64,000 nt of DNA. Source: Sulfurospirillum arsenophilum NBRC 109478. Lineage in GTDB: Bacteria > Campylobacterota > Campylobacteria > Campylobacterales > Sulfurospirillaceae. The stretch lies in the NCBI RefSeq assembly GCF_000813345.1, contig NZ_BBQF01000001.1, positions 558,001 to 622,000 of the forward strand, in the 5' to 3' direction. Below the pieces are notes generated by a model. That model did no database searches, was not told where the DNA came from, and saw nothing but the letters and a program-made list of their open reading frames with translations. Both the position numbers and the translations under genes were made by a program. The number at the start of each line of letters is the position of its first letter. Positions within the stretch are counted from its first letter, which is position 1. Below are positions 20,065 through 29,619 of the stretch, piece by piece.

Positions 20065-20209
20065 CTCTGTATTTTTTTATTCTTAAATTTTAAAATTAAG
20101 TAAACTAATTTATATTTTAAAATTTATTGACAATTAATTTAAATTACGATAAGAAAAGACTGCAAACCTCGAAAAACAGTGTTTAATTGAAAAATAAGCA
20201 TTATTTATG

Positions 20210-20215
20210 TATTAT
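20210..20215 (+). promoter_or_regulatory. Probable -10 box for gltB
   Basis: TATTAT preceded by TATG (extended -10) in the 224-nt recO/gltB gap. The left half of this gap (20080-20150) is extremely AT-rich with two ATTTTAAAAT palindromes and could hold the divergent recO promoter or UP-like DNA. No gene is seen in the gap. Confidence 0.45.
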
Positions 20216-20288
20216 CCCTCGCTTTTAGCTTAAAAATTTGTCAGATTTCGTCAGAATTTTGATGAAAATTCCACAAAAGGCTTGTGAA

Positions 20289-23200
20289 ATGGATCTTATT
20301 ACTGGATTTAAAGACAATTGCGGTTTTGGATTAATCGCAAACATTAAAAACATTCCAACCCATGAAAATGTTGAAGATGCTATCACGGCATTAGAGAGAA
20401 TGATGCACAGAGGCGCTATTGCTGCAGATGGCAAAAGTGGCGATGGTAGTGGACTCCTTTTCTCCATGCCAGAAGACTTCATGAAAAAAGAAGCGCACAA
20501 ATTAGGTGTGGATCTTCCAAAGCAATTTGCTGTTGCTATGATTTTCTTAAATACCGATGAACAAAAAAGAATTTTTGAAGAGACCTGTGAGCAAAACGAT
20601 CTTAAAGTTCTTTTATACAGAGATGTTCCTGTTAAAACGAAAGCACTTGGGAAATTGGCTCTGGATTCTTTACCTCAAATCGTACAAGCTTTTGTAACGT
20701 CATCTTCTTTGGTTGCAACCAAACGTTTTGAAGCACTTTTATATCTTACTCGCAAAATGATTGAAAAAAGACTCTCAACTGAATCTGATTTTTATATTGC
20801 GTCTTTTTCAAGCAAGGTGATTTCGTATAAAGGTTTGGTGATGCCAACCTACATCAAAACCTTTTTCCCAGATTTGAGCGACAGTGATTTTAAAGCAACC
20901 TTTGCATTGTTTCACCAACGCTTTTCAACCAATACCTTACCAAAATGGAAATTGGCGCAACCGTTCCGTACATTAGCACACAATGGTGAAATTAACTCTA
21001 TTTCAGCGAATCGTTTCTATACTCAAGTTAAAAGTGAATGTATCAAAAGTGGTATTTTTTCTGATGAAGAGCTTCAAAAACTCTATCCATTGACGACTAA
21101 TGATGTCAGCGATAGTGCAAGTTTAGACAATATGTTTGAATTTATGCTGATTAATGGATTTGACTTTTTCAAAGCCGTTCGTTCACTTATCCCAGCTCCA
21201 TGGCAAAATGCACCGCATATGGACTCAGAACTTAGAGCCTTTTATGAATTTTCAAGTATCAATTTTGAGCCATGGGATGGTCCAGCGGCTATCTCTTTAA
21301 CCGATGGTCGCCATATTGCCTGTGTTTTGGATAGAAATGGGTTACGTCCTGCTAAATACATCATCACCAAAGATGATCGTATTATCATCTCATCTGAGTA
21401 TGGTGTTTTAGACATTGAAGAAGATAACATCATTGAGCGTGGTCGTTTACAAAGTGGTCAAATGATCGGTCTTGATCTTAAATTTGGCAAGATCATGAAA
21501 AATGATGACATCAATGACTACCTTAAAAGCTCAAATACTTATACCGAATGGTTGAACAAAGGACTTGTTTATTTGCAAGAGTTTGTGGACATTCCTTTTT
21601 CCAAAACAACAGACTATGTGCGTGAAAACTTAGAACTTGAGCAACGTTACTTTAACATTACTCAAGAAGTGAAAAATATGGTCATTGAGCCGATGATGAA
21701 AGATGGTAAAGAGGGTGTTGGCTCTATGGGTGATGACACGCCTATGGCTGCGTTTAGTAAAGTACAACGCAATTTTAGCGACTATTTTAAACAAAAATTT
21801 GCACAAGTAACGAATCCTCCGATTGATCCGATTCGTGAAAAAGTGGTTATGAGTTTAAATACGAGCTTTGGCGAAATTCGCAATATTCTTGAAGAAAACC
21901 CAGGACATGCTGTACGTATTAAATCTATTTCACCGATTATGATGCAGGAGAAGTATGAAGTACTAGATTCGTTTGGTGATCCTAGTAAACCACGCTATAA
22001 AGATGAGTATAAAAATCGCTATTTTTCGACGCTCTTTGAAGATAACCTCAAAGGAAGCCTTGAAGATTTGGCATACGACATTGCTCAAGCGGTTAAAAAT
22101 GATGGCATACGCATTATTTTCCTCGATGATCGTGGTATTACTGCAAAACTTAAACCAATGCCGATGATTATGGTCATTGGTCGAGTGAATCAAATATTGC
22201 TTGATGAGGGTGTTCGCTCACTCACTTCAATTGTTGCCATTTCGGGTGAAGCGATTGATACGCATTCGTGTGCATGTATGGTTGGATTTGGTGCCAGTGC
22301 TATTTATCCATACTTACTTTATGCAACCGTTTTAGACGAATGCAAAAAAAGCGAGATGGGCTCTTATGAGATCAAAACAAAACTTAAAAATGTCAATCAT
22401 GCCCTTGGTCAAGGACTTTTAAAAGTTATGTCAAAAATGGGTATTGCAACGATTGCATCGTATCGCAATTCAGCACTCTTTGATGTTTTAGGTCTTGGTA
22501 AAGATGTCGTTCATGAGTGTTTTGATGGTGCTATTTCATTGATTCCAGGACTGGGTTATGAAGATGTTGAAGAGCGTTTAGGTCGTAATCATCATTTAGC
22601 CTATGAACTTAATATCACGAAAAAACTTTTTCCTCTTGAGATTGGTGGTTTTTACAAATACATTGATGGACAAGAGTACCATGATTATCATCCACATGCG
22701 ATTCACGCGATCCATAAAGCAACGGTAACGGGAGATAAAAAAGATTTCCATGAGTTTACAAAGATGGTGAATCATCGTGGACTCAAGATGATCAGAGATT
22801 TCTTTGAGCTCAAATCCGATCGTGAGCCAATTGCATTAGAGAAAGTAGAATCTAAAGAAGCTATCTTTAAACGTTTTGCAACCGCAGCAATGAGTCTAGG
22901 TTCTATCTCTCCTGAAGCGCATGAGGCACTGGGTGAAGCCATGAATAAGATTGGTGGTATGAGTAACTCAGGTGAGGGTGGTGAATCACCAGAGCGTCTT
23001 AAAACCAATAAGAACTCACGCATTAAACAGATTGCATCGGGTCGTTTTGGTGTAACGCCTGAATACCTACGCAGTGCGACTGAGATACAGATCAAAGTAG
23101 CGCAAGGTGCAAAACCAGGTGAGGGTGGACAGCTTCCAGGTCATAAAGTTACACCACTGATTGCAAGTTTACGTTATACGATCCCAGGTGTTACACTGAT

Positions 23201-24713
23201 TTCACCACCGCCTCATCACGATATTTACTCTATCGAGGATTTGGCTCAGCTCATTTTTGATATGAAACAGATTAACCCAGAGGCGATTATTACCGTTAAA
23301 TTGGTTTCAACTGCAGGTGTTGGAACGATTGCAGCGGGTGTGGCTAAAGCGTATGCCGACAAGATCATCATCTCTGGTGGTGACGGTGGTACGGGTGCTG
23401 CACCTCTTACATCCATCAAATTTGCGGGAAATCCGTGGGAAATTGGTTTAAGTGAAGCACACAATGCCCTGAAAGCAAACCACTTAAGAGACAGTGTTCA
23501 TCTTCAAACCGATGGTGGATTAAAAACGGGTCTGGATGTCATCAAAGCAGCCCTTTTGGGTGCCGAGAGTTACGCGTTTGGAACACTCTCTTTAACCATC
23601 ATTGGGTGTAAAGTGCTTCGCGTTTGTCACTTAAATCGCTGTTCAGTGGGTGTGGCAACACAAGATGAGAAGCTGAGAGAGCATTTTGTAGGAACGGTGG
23701 ATAAACTCATTAACTTCTTTACTCTCTTAGCGGAAGATGTGAGAGAAATTTTGGCGCACCTTGGTTACACGCATATGGAAGAGATTATTGGGCGAAGTGA
23801 TCTTCTAAGCGTAATCGATGATGCGTTTGCGAAGAAGTTTGATTTTTCATCCGTCCTTATGCGACTAGAAGGTCCAGATACGCACAATGGTAAGTCAAAT
23901 GATCCTTTTGATAAAAATGAGTTTGAAAAAGATATTTTAAAAGACATTTACAAAGTTATCGAAAATCCAGATGAAAAAATTGTCTTGCATAAAAATATTT
24001 GCAATACAAACCGAAGTTTTGGTACGCTCATTAGTGGTGAGATCGCAAAGTTCTATGGTAACAAGGGACTTAAGGATGATAGCATTGTCTTTAGACTCAA
24101 TGGTGTTGCCGGACAATCGTTAGGTGCATTTTTAGCCAATGGTATCAACATTAACCTCAAAGGTACTGCGAATGACTATGTGGGTAAAGGAATGAATGGC
24201 GGTAAAATTGTCATTGCTCCAAAATACCAAGGCAGAGGTTATGCGTGTGCGGGAAATACATGTCTGTACGGTGCAACAGGTGGTAAGTTGTATGTCGCAG
24301 GTATTGTAGGAGAGCGTTTTTGTGTGAGAAACTCAGGTGCAACTTCTGTGGTTGAAGGAACAGGAGATCATGCATGTGAGTATATGACTGGCGGTGTTGT
24401 TGCAATTCTTGGAAATACAGGCGTTAACTTTGGCGCTGGTATGACGGGTGGTGTGGCATTTGTTTATGATGAGACACGTGATTTTATCGATAAACTCAAC
24501 CAAGAGCTTGTCATTGCAGAACGCGTTGATACCGATGATATGGACGAAGCGCGTCACTTTTTGAAGAGACTTTTACGAACCCATATTAATGAGACAGCAA
24601 GTTTTAAAGCAACACAAATTTTAGAGAATTTCCGCCACGCGGTAAGAGATTTTTGGATGGTGCGACCTAAAGATATGACGAAGGTGCCACTCAATCCGGA
24701 GCAAGGAGACTAA
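20289..24713 (+). CDS. gltB: Glutamate synthase (NADPH) large subunit
   Basis: Makes glutamate from glutamine and 2-oxoglutarate. About 1474 residues. The class II amidotransferase domain begins after a short propeptide, with the catalytic Cys in DNCGFGLIA near residue 11. The central and FMN-binding synthase domains follow (SGGDGGTGAAPLTSIKFAG), with the cysteine-rich 3Fe-4S cluster segment near CKVLRVCHLNRCSVGVATQ, and a C-terminal beta-helix (GxxG repeats, about 1240-1440). The ATG at 20289 is chosen: AAAAGG at 20275-20280 is 8 nt upstream and the extra N-terminal codons do not match the family. No palindrome copy occurs in it. gltD follows after 1 nt. Confidence 0.96.
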   Translation: MDLITGFKDNCGFGLIANIKNIPTHENVEDAITALERMMHRGAIAADGKSGDGSGLLFSMPEDFMKKEAHKLGVDLPKQFAVAMIFLNTDEQKRIFEETCEQNDLKVLLYRDVPVKTKALGKLALDSLPQIVQAFVTSSSLVATKRFEALLYLTRKMIEKRLSTESDFYIASFSSKVISYKGLVMPTYIKTFFPDLSDSDFKATFALFHQRFSTNTLPKWKLAQPFRTLAHNGEINSISANRFYTQVKSECIKSGIFSDEELQKLYPLTTNDVSDSASLDNMFEFMLINGFDFFKAVRSLIPAPWQNAPHMDSELRAFYEFSSINFEPWDGPAAISLTDGRHIACVLDRNGLRPAKYIITKDDRIIISSEYGVLDIEEDNIIERGRLQSGQMIGLDLKFGKIMKNDDINDYLKSSNTYTEWLNKGLVYLQEFVDIPFSKTTDYVRENLELEQRYFNITQEVKNMVIEPMMKDGKEGVGSMGDDTPMAAFSKVQRNFSDYFKQKFAQVTNPPIDPIREKVVMSLNTSFGEIRNILEENPGHAVRIKSISPIMMQEKYEVLDSFGDPSKPRYKDEYKNRYFSTLFEDNLKGSLEDLAYDIAQAVKNDGIRIIFLDDRGITAKLKPMPMIMVIGRVNQILLDEGVRSLTSIVAISGEAIDTHSCACMVGFGASAIYPYLLYATVLDECKKSEMGSYEIKTKLKNVNHALGQGLLKVMSKMGIATIASYRNSALFDVLGLGKDVVHECFDGAISLIPGLGYEDVEERLGRNHHLAYELNITKKLFPLEIGGFYKYIDGQEYHDYHPHAIHAIHKATVTGDKKDFHEFTKMVNHRGLKMIRDFFELKSDREPIALEKVESKEAIFKRFATAAMSLGSISPEAHEALGEAMNKIGGMSNSGEGGESPERLKTNKNSRIKQIASGRFGVTPEYLRSATEIQIKVAQGAKPGEGGQLPGHKVTPLIASLRYTIPGVTLISPPPHHDIYSIEDLAQLIFDMKQINPEAIITVKLVSTAGVGTIAAGVAKAYADKIIISGGDGGTGAAPLTSIKFAGNPWEIGLSEAHNALKANHLRDSVHLQTDGGLKTGLDVIKAALLGAESYAFGTLSLTIIGCKVLRVCHLNRCSVGVATQDEKLREHFVGTVDKLINFFTLLAEDVREILAHLGYTHMEEIIGRSDLLSVIDDAFAKKFDFSSVLMRLEGPDTHNGKSNDPFDKNEFEKDILKDIYKVIENPDEKIVLHKNICNTNRSFGTLISGEIAKFYGNKGLKDDSIVFRLNGVAGQSLGAFLANGININLKGTANDYVGKGMNGGKIVIAPKYQGRGYACAGNTCLYGATGGKLYVAGIVGERFCVRNSGATSVVEGTGDHACEYMTGGVVAILGNTGVNFGAGMTGGVAFVYDETRDFIDKLNQELVIAERVDTDDMDEARHFLKRLLRTHINETASFKATQILENFRHAVRDFWMVRPKDMTKVPLNPEQGD

Positions 24714-24714
24714 G

Positions 24715-26097
24715 ATGCAAAATTTTGTCAATGAAGAGAGATGTGAGCCTAGAAAACGCTCAACCGGTGATAGAGTTAAAGACTTTAAAGAGATATATGA
24801 AGTTTTGAGTAAAGAAGATGCATCTTTGCAAGCCGATCGCTGTATTCAATGTGGCGATCCTTTTTGCCATAGCAAATGTCCTTTGCACAACTACATTCCT
24901 TTTTGGTTAAAAGCGACCAGTGCGATGAAACGTGATCTTGCGTTTAATCTCTCGAATGAGACAAACCCCTATCCAGAGATTACAGGGCGGATTTGTCCAC
25001 AAGATCGTCTTTGTGAGGGTGATTGTACGCTCAATGATGGACATGGTGCGATTACCATCGGTGCCATTGAGACCTTTATTTCCGAAGAGGGCTTTAAAAA
25101 AGGGTTGAAACCAAGTTTTCCAGGCATTACCACTAAGAAAAAAGTGGCAGTTATTGGTGCTGGCCCTGCTGGACTTGCCTGTGCGACCTATCTTTTAAGA
25201 GCAGGTATAGCGGTCAGTATGTACGACAAACAAAACAGAGCGGGTGGACTTTTAACGTATGGAATTCCTGGCTTTAAACTCGATAAAGACGTGGTTGCTC
25301 GTCGTGTTAGATGGCTTCAAGATGCGGGTATGGATTTGCATGCAAATACGCATGTGGGTAAAGAGATCAGTTTTGATGAGATTGCGCACAGCCATGACGC
25401 ACTTTTCTTAGGCATTGGTGCGGAAAGTCCTCGTAAAGCCAACATTGCGAATGAAAATGCCAATGGCGTCTTTATGGCAATCGATTTTTTACGCTCAATT
25501 CAGAAAAAACTTTTCAATGAGAGCTACGATAAAAAATTTGAAGTCAAAGGCAAAAACGTTGTGGTCATCGGTGGTGGTGACACAGCAATGGACTGTTTAA
25601 GAACGTCTATTCGCGAAGGTGCTAAGAGTGTAACGTGTTTATACCGACGTGATAAATACAATATGCCAGGCTCCAAAAAAGAGTTTAAAAATGCGATTGA
25701 AGAGGGTGCGGAGTTTGTTTATAACGTTACTCCTAAAGAGATTTTGGTGAACTCAGAAGGACAAGCGATTGGGATTGATATGCACAAAACGATTTTGGGT
25801 GCTAAAGATGCAAACTGTCGTCAGTGTGTTGAGATCGTTAAAGGTGGCGATTTTAGAGTCGATGCCGATGTCATCATCTTCGCACTTGGCTTTACACCAG
25901 CTGTACCTACTTTCTTGGCCGAAAATGGCATAGAGGTTAATAAATCAGGTTGTATCGTCGTCAACCACGAATACCAAACAAGCAAATCAGGTGTTTATGC
26001 AGGAGGCGATTGTAAACGAGGTTCAGACCTTGTGGTAACCGCTGCTAAAGAGGGCAAAGAAGCCGCACTTAGCATCATAAAAAAATTGCTTGGATAA
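24715..26097 (+). CDS. gltD: Glutamate synthase small subunit
   Basis: Passes electrons from NADPH to GltB. 460 residues. N-terminal 4Fe-4S cysteines CIQCGDPFCHSKCP and ICPQDRLCEGDC, an FAD-binding GAGPAGLACATYLL, an NAD(P)-binding VIGGGDTAMDC, and the C-terminal GVYAGGDCKRGSDLVVTAAKEG loop. Starts immediately after the gltB stop. Confidence 0.96.
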   Translation: MQNFVNEERCEPRKRSTGDRVKDFKEIYEVLSKEDASLQADRCIQCGDPFCHSKCPLHNYIPFWLKATSAMKRDLAFNLSNETNPYPEITGRICPQDRLCEGDCTLNDGHGAITIGAIETFISEEGFKKGLKPSFPGITTKKKVAVIGAGPAGLACATYLLRAGIAVSMYDKQNRAGGLLTYGIPGFKLDKDVVARRVRWLQDAGMDLHANTHVGKEISFDEIAHSHDALFLGIGAESPRKANIANENANGVFMAIDFLRSIQKKLFNESYDKKFEVKGKNVVVIGGGDTAMDCLRTSIREGAKSVTCLYRRDKYNMPGSKKEFKNAIEEGAEFVYNVTPKEILVNSEGQAIGIDMHKTILGAKDANCRQCVEIVKGGDFRVDADVIIFALGFTPAVPTFLAENGIEVNKSGCIVVNHEYQTSKSGVYAGGDCKRGSDLVVTAAKEGKEAALSIIKKLLG

Positions 26098-26106
26098 TGG
26101 GCTGAC

Positions 26107-26832
26107 GTGAGTTTTATAGAAGCCGCACTCAGGGCAAATCTTGAAGTATCGGATCTTTTACATGTAAAAGGGTTGAGTGCATCACAGCACCAATCCTTCG
26201 ACATTGGAGCAGGAGGAGACCTTAGCTCTGGCATTGATCTTGAGGCTGAGCAAATTTTTATGAAACATCTTTTGCCTTTTGGCGAGATTATCTCCGAAGA
26301 GAGTGGGGTGATACAAAGCTCCAATACCTCTGCTCGCATTGTCCTTGACCCCATTGATGGCAGTGATAACCTCCTTTCACATCTTCCTTATTTTGGTACC
26401 TCCATTGCCTATTTTGAACACGATAAATGCACAAAAGCTATCATCACTAATTTAGCCAATGGTGATGTTTTTATAAAAGATGCAAACGGTTTACGCCAAG
26501 GAAAAATAGGAAAAAATACATTTAGTTTGGTTACATGTAATGCTTTTTCCAAGGTAGGAATCTTTGAGCGCTCTTACTGCTCAGTACGTGTTCATGATAA
26601 GCTTCAAAGTGCTTCTATTAAGTATCGCTCTCCGGGAGCATTTGCACTCTCCTTAGCCTATGCACACGATGTTTCGTTTGTGCTTTATGAGGGCGTTATG
26701 CGTACCTACGATGTTGAAGCAGGACTCTTTATGTGCGAGGATCTTTACACCTTGTATGAGGATGATATTTTCCTCGTAAGCAAAGATAAGGAAATTTTTG
26801 ATAAAATAAAAAGTTTATTTATAAGCAATTAG
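26107..26832 (+). CDS. Inositol-monophosphatase-family phosphatase
   Basis: Lithium-sensitive phosphatase fold. 241 residues. The two metal-binding motifs are visible: the Glu of EIISEESG and the DPIDGSDN signature, with the C-terminal DVEAGLFM segment matching the family's third metal site. Natural substrate is unknown (inositol phosphate, PAP or a sugar bisphosphate). The start is GTG 26107, 9 nt after gltD. Two perfect palindrome copies lie inside (LLHVKG at 26158, VTCN at 26531), the highest number in any gene here. Confidence 0.75.
   Translation: MSFIEAALRANLEVSDLLHVKGLSASQHQSFDIGAGGDLSSGIDLEAEQIFMKHLLPFGEIISEESGVIQSSNTSARIVLDPIDGSDNLLSHLPYFGTSIAYFEHDKCTKAIITNLANGDVFIKDANGLRQGKIGKNTFSLVTCNAFSKVGIFERSYCSVRVHDKLQSASIKYRSPGAFALSLAYAHDVSFVLYEGVMRTYDVEAGLFMCEDLYTLYEDDIFLVSKDKEIFDKIKSLFISN
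26158..26167. repeat. TTACATGTAA palindrome, copy 6
   Basis: In the IMPase-like gene, symmetric to 16 bp (CTTTTACATGTAAAAG), read as Leu-His-Val-Lys. Confidence 0.9.
26531..26540. repeat. TTACATGTAA palindrome, copy 7
   Basis: Second copy in the IMPase-like gene, read as Val-Thr-Cys-Asn. Confidence 0.9.
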
Positions 26833-26854
26833 CTTTAAAAGAGGATAAAAACCT

Positions 26855-27733
26855 ATGCGATTTGCAGAAATTTTTTCTAAGATCCGAAAAACACAATCTA
26901 CTCCAAATGAAGCTCCAAGCCACTGGGTTAAGTGCAGTGCGTGTCAATCTTTAATGTATTACAAAGAGATCGAACAACGTTTCAATGTCTGCCCTAAATG
27001 TGGTTTCCACATGCGGATTTCCGCAAAACAGCGCATTGAACAGCTCTGTGATGAGGGAAGTTTTGTTGAGTTTGATACCAACTTAATACCGATTGATCCC
27101 CTAAAATTTGTGGATAAAAAATCGTATAAAAAACGTATTGAAGAGGCACAAGAAAAAACAGGCAAAAACTCTTCAGTGGTCTGTGGTTCATGCACTATTG
27201 AGGGTGTGAATGCACAAATAGTCGTCTTTGACTTTGCCTTTATGGGTGGCAGTTTAGGCTCCGTTGAAGGTGAAAAAATTGTACGCGCAATCAATCGCGC
27301 TATGGCCAACAAAGAGGGTCTAATTATCGTAAGTGCTAGTGGTGGCGCTCGTATGCAAGAGAGTACATTCTCTTTACTTCAAATGTCTAAAACATCTGCA
27401 TCGCTTGCCAAATTGGCTGAGGTTAAATTACCTTACATTTCGATTCTTACCGACCCAACAATGGGAGGGGTAAGTGCATCATTTGCCTTTTTGGGCGATA
27501 TAATCATGGCAGAGCCTGGCGCACTTGTAGGATTTGCAGGTCAGAGGGTTATTAAGCAGACCATTGGAGCCGATTTACCAGAAGGGTTCCAAAAAGCGGA
27601 ATTCTTGTTAGACCACGGTTTGATAGATATGATCGTAACACGTACTGACATGAAAAAGGTGGTGGCAGATTTGTTAAAGCTTTTAGGAGAGAATTGTAAA
27701 AATGATGCATTTGAGTTAAGACTCAAAGCATGA
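26855..27733 (+). CDS. accD: Acetyl-CoA carboxylase carboxyltransferase beta subunit
   Basis: Transfers carboxyl from biotin to acetyl-CoA, making malonyl-CoA. 292 residues. N-terminal four-Cys zinc ribbon (VKCSACQ and NVCPKCGF), crotonase-like core with SASGGARMQES and TDPTMGGVSASFAFLGD. A GAGGATAAAAACCT leader precedes ATG 26855. The stop overlaps rlmH by 4 nt. Confidence 0.95.
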   Translation: MRFAEIFSKIRKTQSTPNEAPSHWVKCSACQSLMYYKEIEQRFNVCPKCGFHMRISAKQRIEQLCDEGSFVEFDTNLIPIDPLKFVDKKSYKKRIEEAQEKTGKNSSVVCGSCTIEGVNAQIVVFDFAFMGGSLGSVEGEKIVRAINRAMANKEGLIIVSASGGARMQESTFSLLQMSKTSASLAKLAEVKLPYISILTDPTMGGVSASFAFLGDIIMAEPGALVGFAGQRVIKQTIGADLPEGFQKAEFLLDHGLIDMIVTRTDMKKVVADLLKLLGENCKNDAFELRLKA

Positions 27734-28185
27734 ATATAAAGGTCTTTACGATCGAAAAAAGCAGCGATAAAGCACTGGATGCTATCGCTTCTGAATACAC
27801 CAAAATGATCTCTCGCTTTGCAAAAGTTGAAGAGATCAAGATCTTTAATAAGCAGATTGCCTCAGCCCAAATGATAGGCGAGAAAGAGGCTAAAGCTTCC
27901 TACACGAAAGCATACGAACCTCATTTAAAAGGGTATAATGTAGCGTTAGACGTAGAGGGAGTAGAACTGAGTAGTGAGCAATTTAGCGCACTTTTTGACC
28001 AAGATGTGAATGTCAATTTTTTCATCGGTGGTGCTTTTGGGTTTGAAGAGGCTTTTTTAGGTCAAACTCAAAAGATTATAAGTTTAAGTAGATTAACATA
28101 TGCGCACAAAATCGCGAAAGTGGTTTTATTTGAGCAGATTTATAGGGGATTGTGTATAAAAAACAACCATCCCTATCATAAATAG
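27730..28185 (+). CDS. rlmH: 23S rRNA pseudouridine-1915 N3-methyltransferase
   Basis: SPOUT methyltransferase that modifies helix 69 of 23S rRNA. 151 residues. NFFIGGAFGFE is the SAM-knot glycine motif and LSRLTYAHKIAKVVLFEQIYR plus NNHPYHK the C-terminal signature. Overlaps accD in ATGA. The dksA-like gene follows with its own promoter. Confidence 0.94.
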   Translation: MNIKVFTIEKSSDKALDAIASEYTKMISRFAKVEEIKIFNKQIASAQMIGEKEAKASYTKAYEPHLKGYNVALDVEGVELSSEQFSALFDQDVNVNFFIGGAFGFEEAFLGQTQKIISLSRLTYAHKIAKVVLFEQIYRGLCIKNNHPYHK

Positions 28186-28190
28186 TTGAT

Positions 28191-28196
28191 TATAAT
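28191..28196 (+). promoter_or_regulatory. -10 box for the dksA-like gene
   Basis: TATAAT in the 53-nt gap after rlmH, 42 nt before the start. No clear -35 box. Confidence 0.55.
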
Positions 28197-28238
28197 GCGG
28201 GTCAATTTCAGGTCAATTTTTTGTAAAGGAAACAAAGG

Positions 28239-28598
28239 ATGAGAGAACACGAGCTAAAGCATTTCGAGGACATTCTTAAAGAGAGAAGAGTCCAAATCAA
28301 AAAAAATATCGAAGACTCAATGAGAGAAATCGAAGATCTTAAAGATACAGATGTCGGTGACGAGGCAGATCATGCTTCGGTCAGTACAGATCGTATGATT
28401 GAACAAGCCATTAGTGCACAGCAGATGAGAGAACTCAACGAGATAGAGTTTGCAATCAATAAAATCAGAAATGGCAGTTATGGCATTTGTGAAATGTGTG
28501 AAGAAGACATTGGTTTTCAACGTCTCAAAGTTAAGCCACATGCACGTTACTGCATTGTGTGCCGTGAGATCATTGAAAAATCAGCAAAAAATAAGTAG
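28239..28598 (+). CDS. dksA: DksA/TraR-family RNA-polymerase cofactor
   Basis: Binds the RNA polymerase secondary channel and, with ppGpp, tunes stringent-response promoters. 119 residues. Coiled coil about 1-75 with the tip DEADHA (DxxDxA pattern) at about residue 46; four-Cys zinc finger CEMC...CIVC near the C terminus. Shorter than E. coli DksA (151) but typical for the class. AAAGGAAACAAAGG precedes ATG. Confidence 0.9.
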   Translation: MREHELKHFEDILKERRVQIKKNIEDSMREIEDLKDTDVGDEADHASVSTDRMIEQAISAQQMRELNEIEFAINKIRNGSYGICEMCEEDIGFQRLKVKPHARYCIVCREIIEKSAKNK

Positions 28599-28608
28599 GT
28601 AGGACGCC

Positions 28609-29619
28609 ATGGGAATCAAACGTTATTTTCTTGTAACACTAATTTATATGTTAGCCATTGGACTGTATGTTTATAGTTTTAATGGCGAGAGTTATACACT
28701 TGAATTGTTTGGTCTCTCATTGAGCCTTCCAATAGCATTTTGGATGGTTGTTCCTATATTGTTATTGGTCATTGCTTCTATCGGGCACTTGGTCTTTTAT
28801 AATTTCAAAGATTTTTTATACAAAAGAGCCTTGAAAAAAGATATTGAACTTTTTCAAGAAGCTGCTAAAAATCGTATTTTAGGTGAAGAAGTCAATACCT
28901 CTTATAAAACGGATGGTTTTAAATTTGTGGGTAAAGTATTGCAGTGTATGCGTTTTGATGCTACATTGCCAACATCGTTTATTGAGGAAGAAGTTTCAAA
29001 AGCATGTGCCGTTGCGGTAAGTGTTGCGAATGGCAATTATGAAGATCTTAAAAAATATAAACTTGCTAAAACGAATCCTATGGTGATTCAAAACAGTATC
29101 AACCGTCTTAAAATCGAACCTCGCTTTGCATTAGAAGTCCTTAAAAACTGTAAAGAAATCGACAGTGAACTTTGCCGCAAAGCATACGATGCATTGATTG
29201 ATTTTGCAAGTTTTAACGAAATTAAACGTTATGACTTCCCACAAGATAAACGTACTTTCCGTCGTATGATGGAGCGTTACTTGGATGCAGATGATAGTTT
29301 TGATATGGATATTAAATCGATTGAAGATATGCTAGAGCAGTTTAATGCTGATCGCGCAGATTATCTTGAATTGGCACGTGAAATTAAAATTAAATTGACT
29401 CCAGATGCGCTCATTGCACTGTTTGAAAAACTGTATAACTCAAAAGGTAATGTTGCAGCAGATGCGTACCTTTATGTATTGTATGATTTACAAATGATTG
29501 ATAAAATTCGTGAGCTTATACTCAACTCTGATCCTGAAGACTTTGTGAAGTTTAAAACCATTATGTTCTTACGAGATCATGGAAAAAATATCGACATCGA
29601 CAAATTTTTGCGCGTATGA
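28609..29619 (+). CDS. Unknown two-helix inner-membrane protein
   Basis: Not assigned to a named family. 336 residues: two N-terminal membrane helices (about 6-22 and 40-65), then a ~270-residue soluble, helical, charged domain rich in Lys/Asp/Leu. No enzymatic motif is visible. It sits 10 nt after dksA and overlaps dusB by 4 nt, so it is in a translation-machinery operon. In Campylobacter the same accD-rlmH-dksA-(unknown)-dusB order is known, so it is probably a conserved class-specific protein. Confidence 0.8.
   Translation: MGIKRYFLVTLIYMLAIGLYVYSFNGESYTLELFGLSLSLPIAFWMVVPILLLVIASIGHLVFYNFKDFLYKRALKKDIELFQEAAKNRILGEEVNTSYKTDGFKFVGKVLQCMRFDATLPTSFIEEEVSKACAVAVSVANGNYEDLKKYKLAKTNPMVIQNSINRLKIEPRFALEVLKNCKEIDSELCRKAYDALIDFASFNEIKRYDFPQDKRTFRRMMERYLDADDSFDMDIKSIEDMLEQFNADRADYLELAREIKIKLTPDALIALFEKLYNSKGNVAADAYLYVLYDLQMIDKIRELILNSDPEDFVKFKTIMFLRDHGKNIDIDKFLRV

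Noticed and set aside
20080-20150. AT-rich recO/gltB gap as a replication origin
   Set aside because: No DnaA-box cluster or dnaA gene; AT-richness alone is normal for promoters in this genome.
22772-23095. 107-residue minus-strand frame within gltB
   Set aside because: Antisense of a conserved gene; composition follows the gltB codons.
25995-26354. 119-residue minus-strand frame across gltD/IMPase junction
   Set aside because: Overlaps two well-supported genes on the other strand and lacks a recognisable domain.
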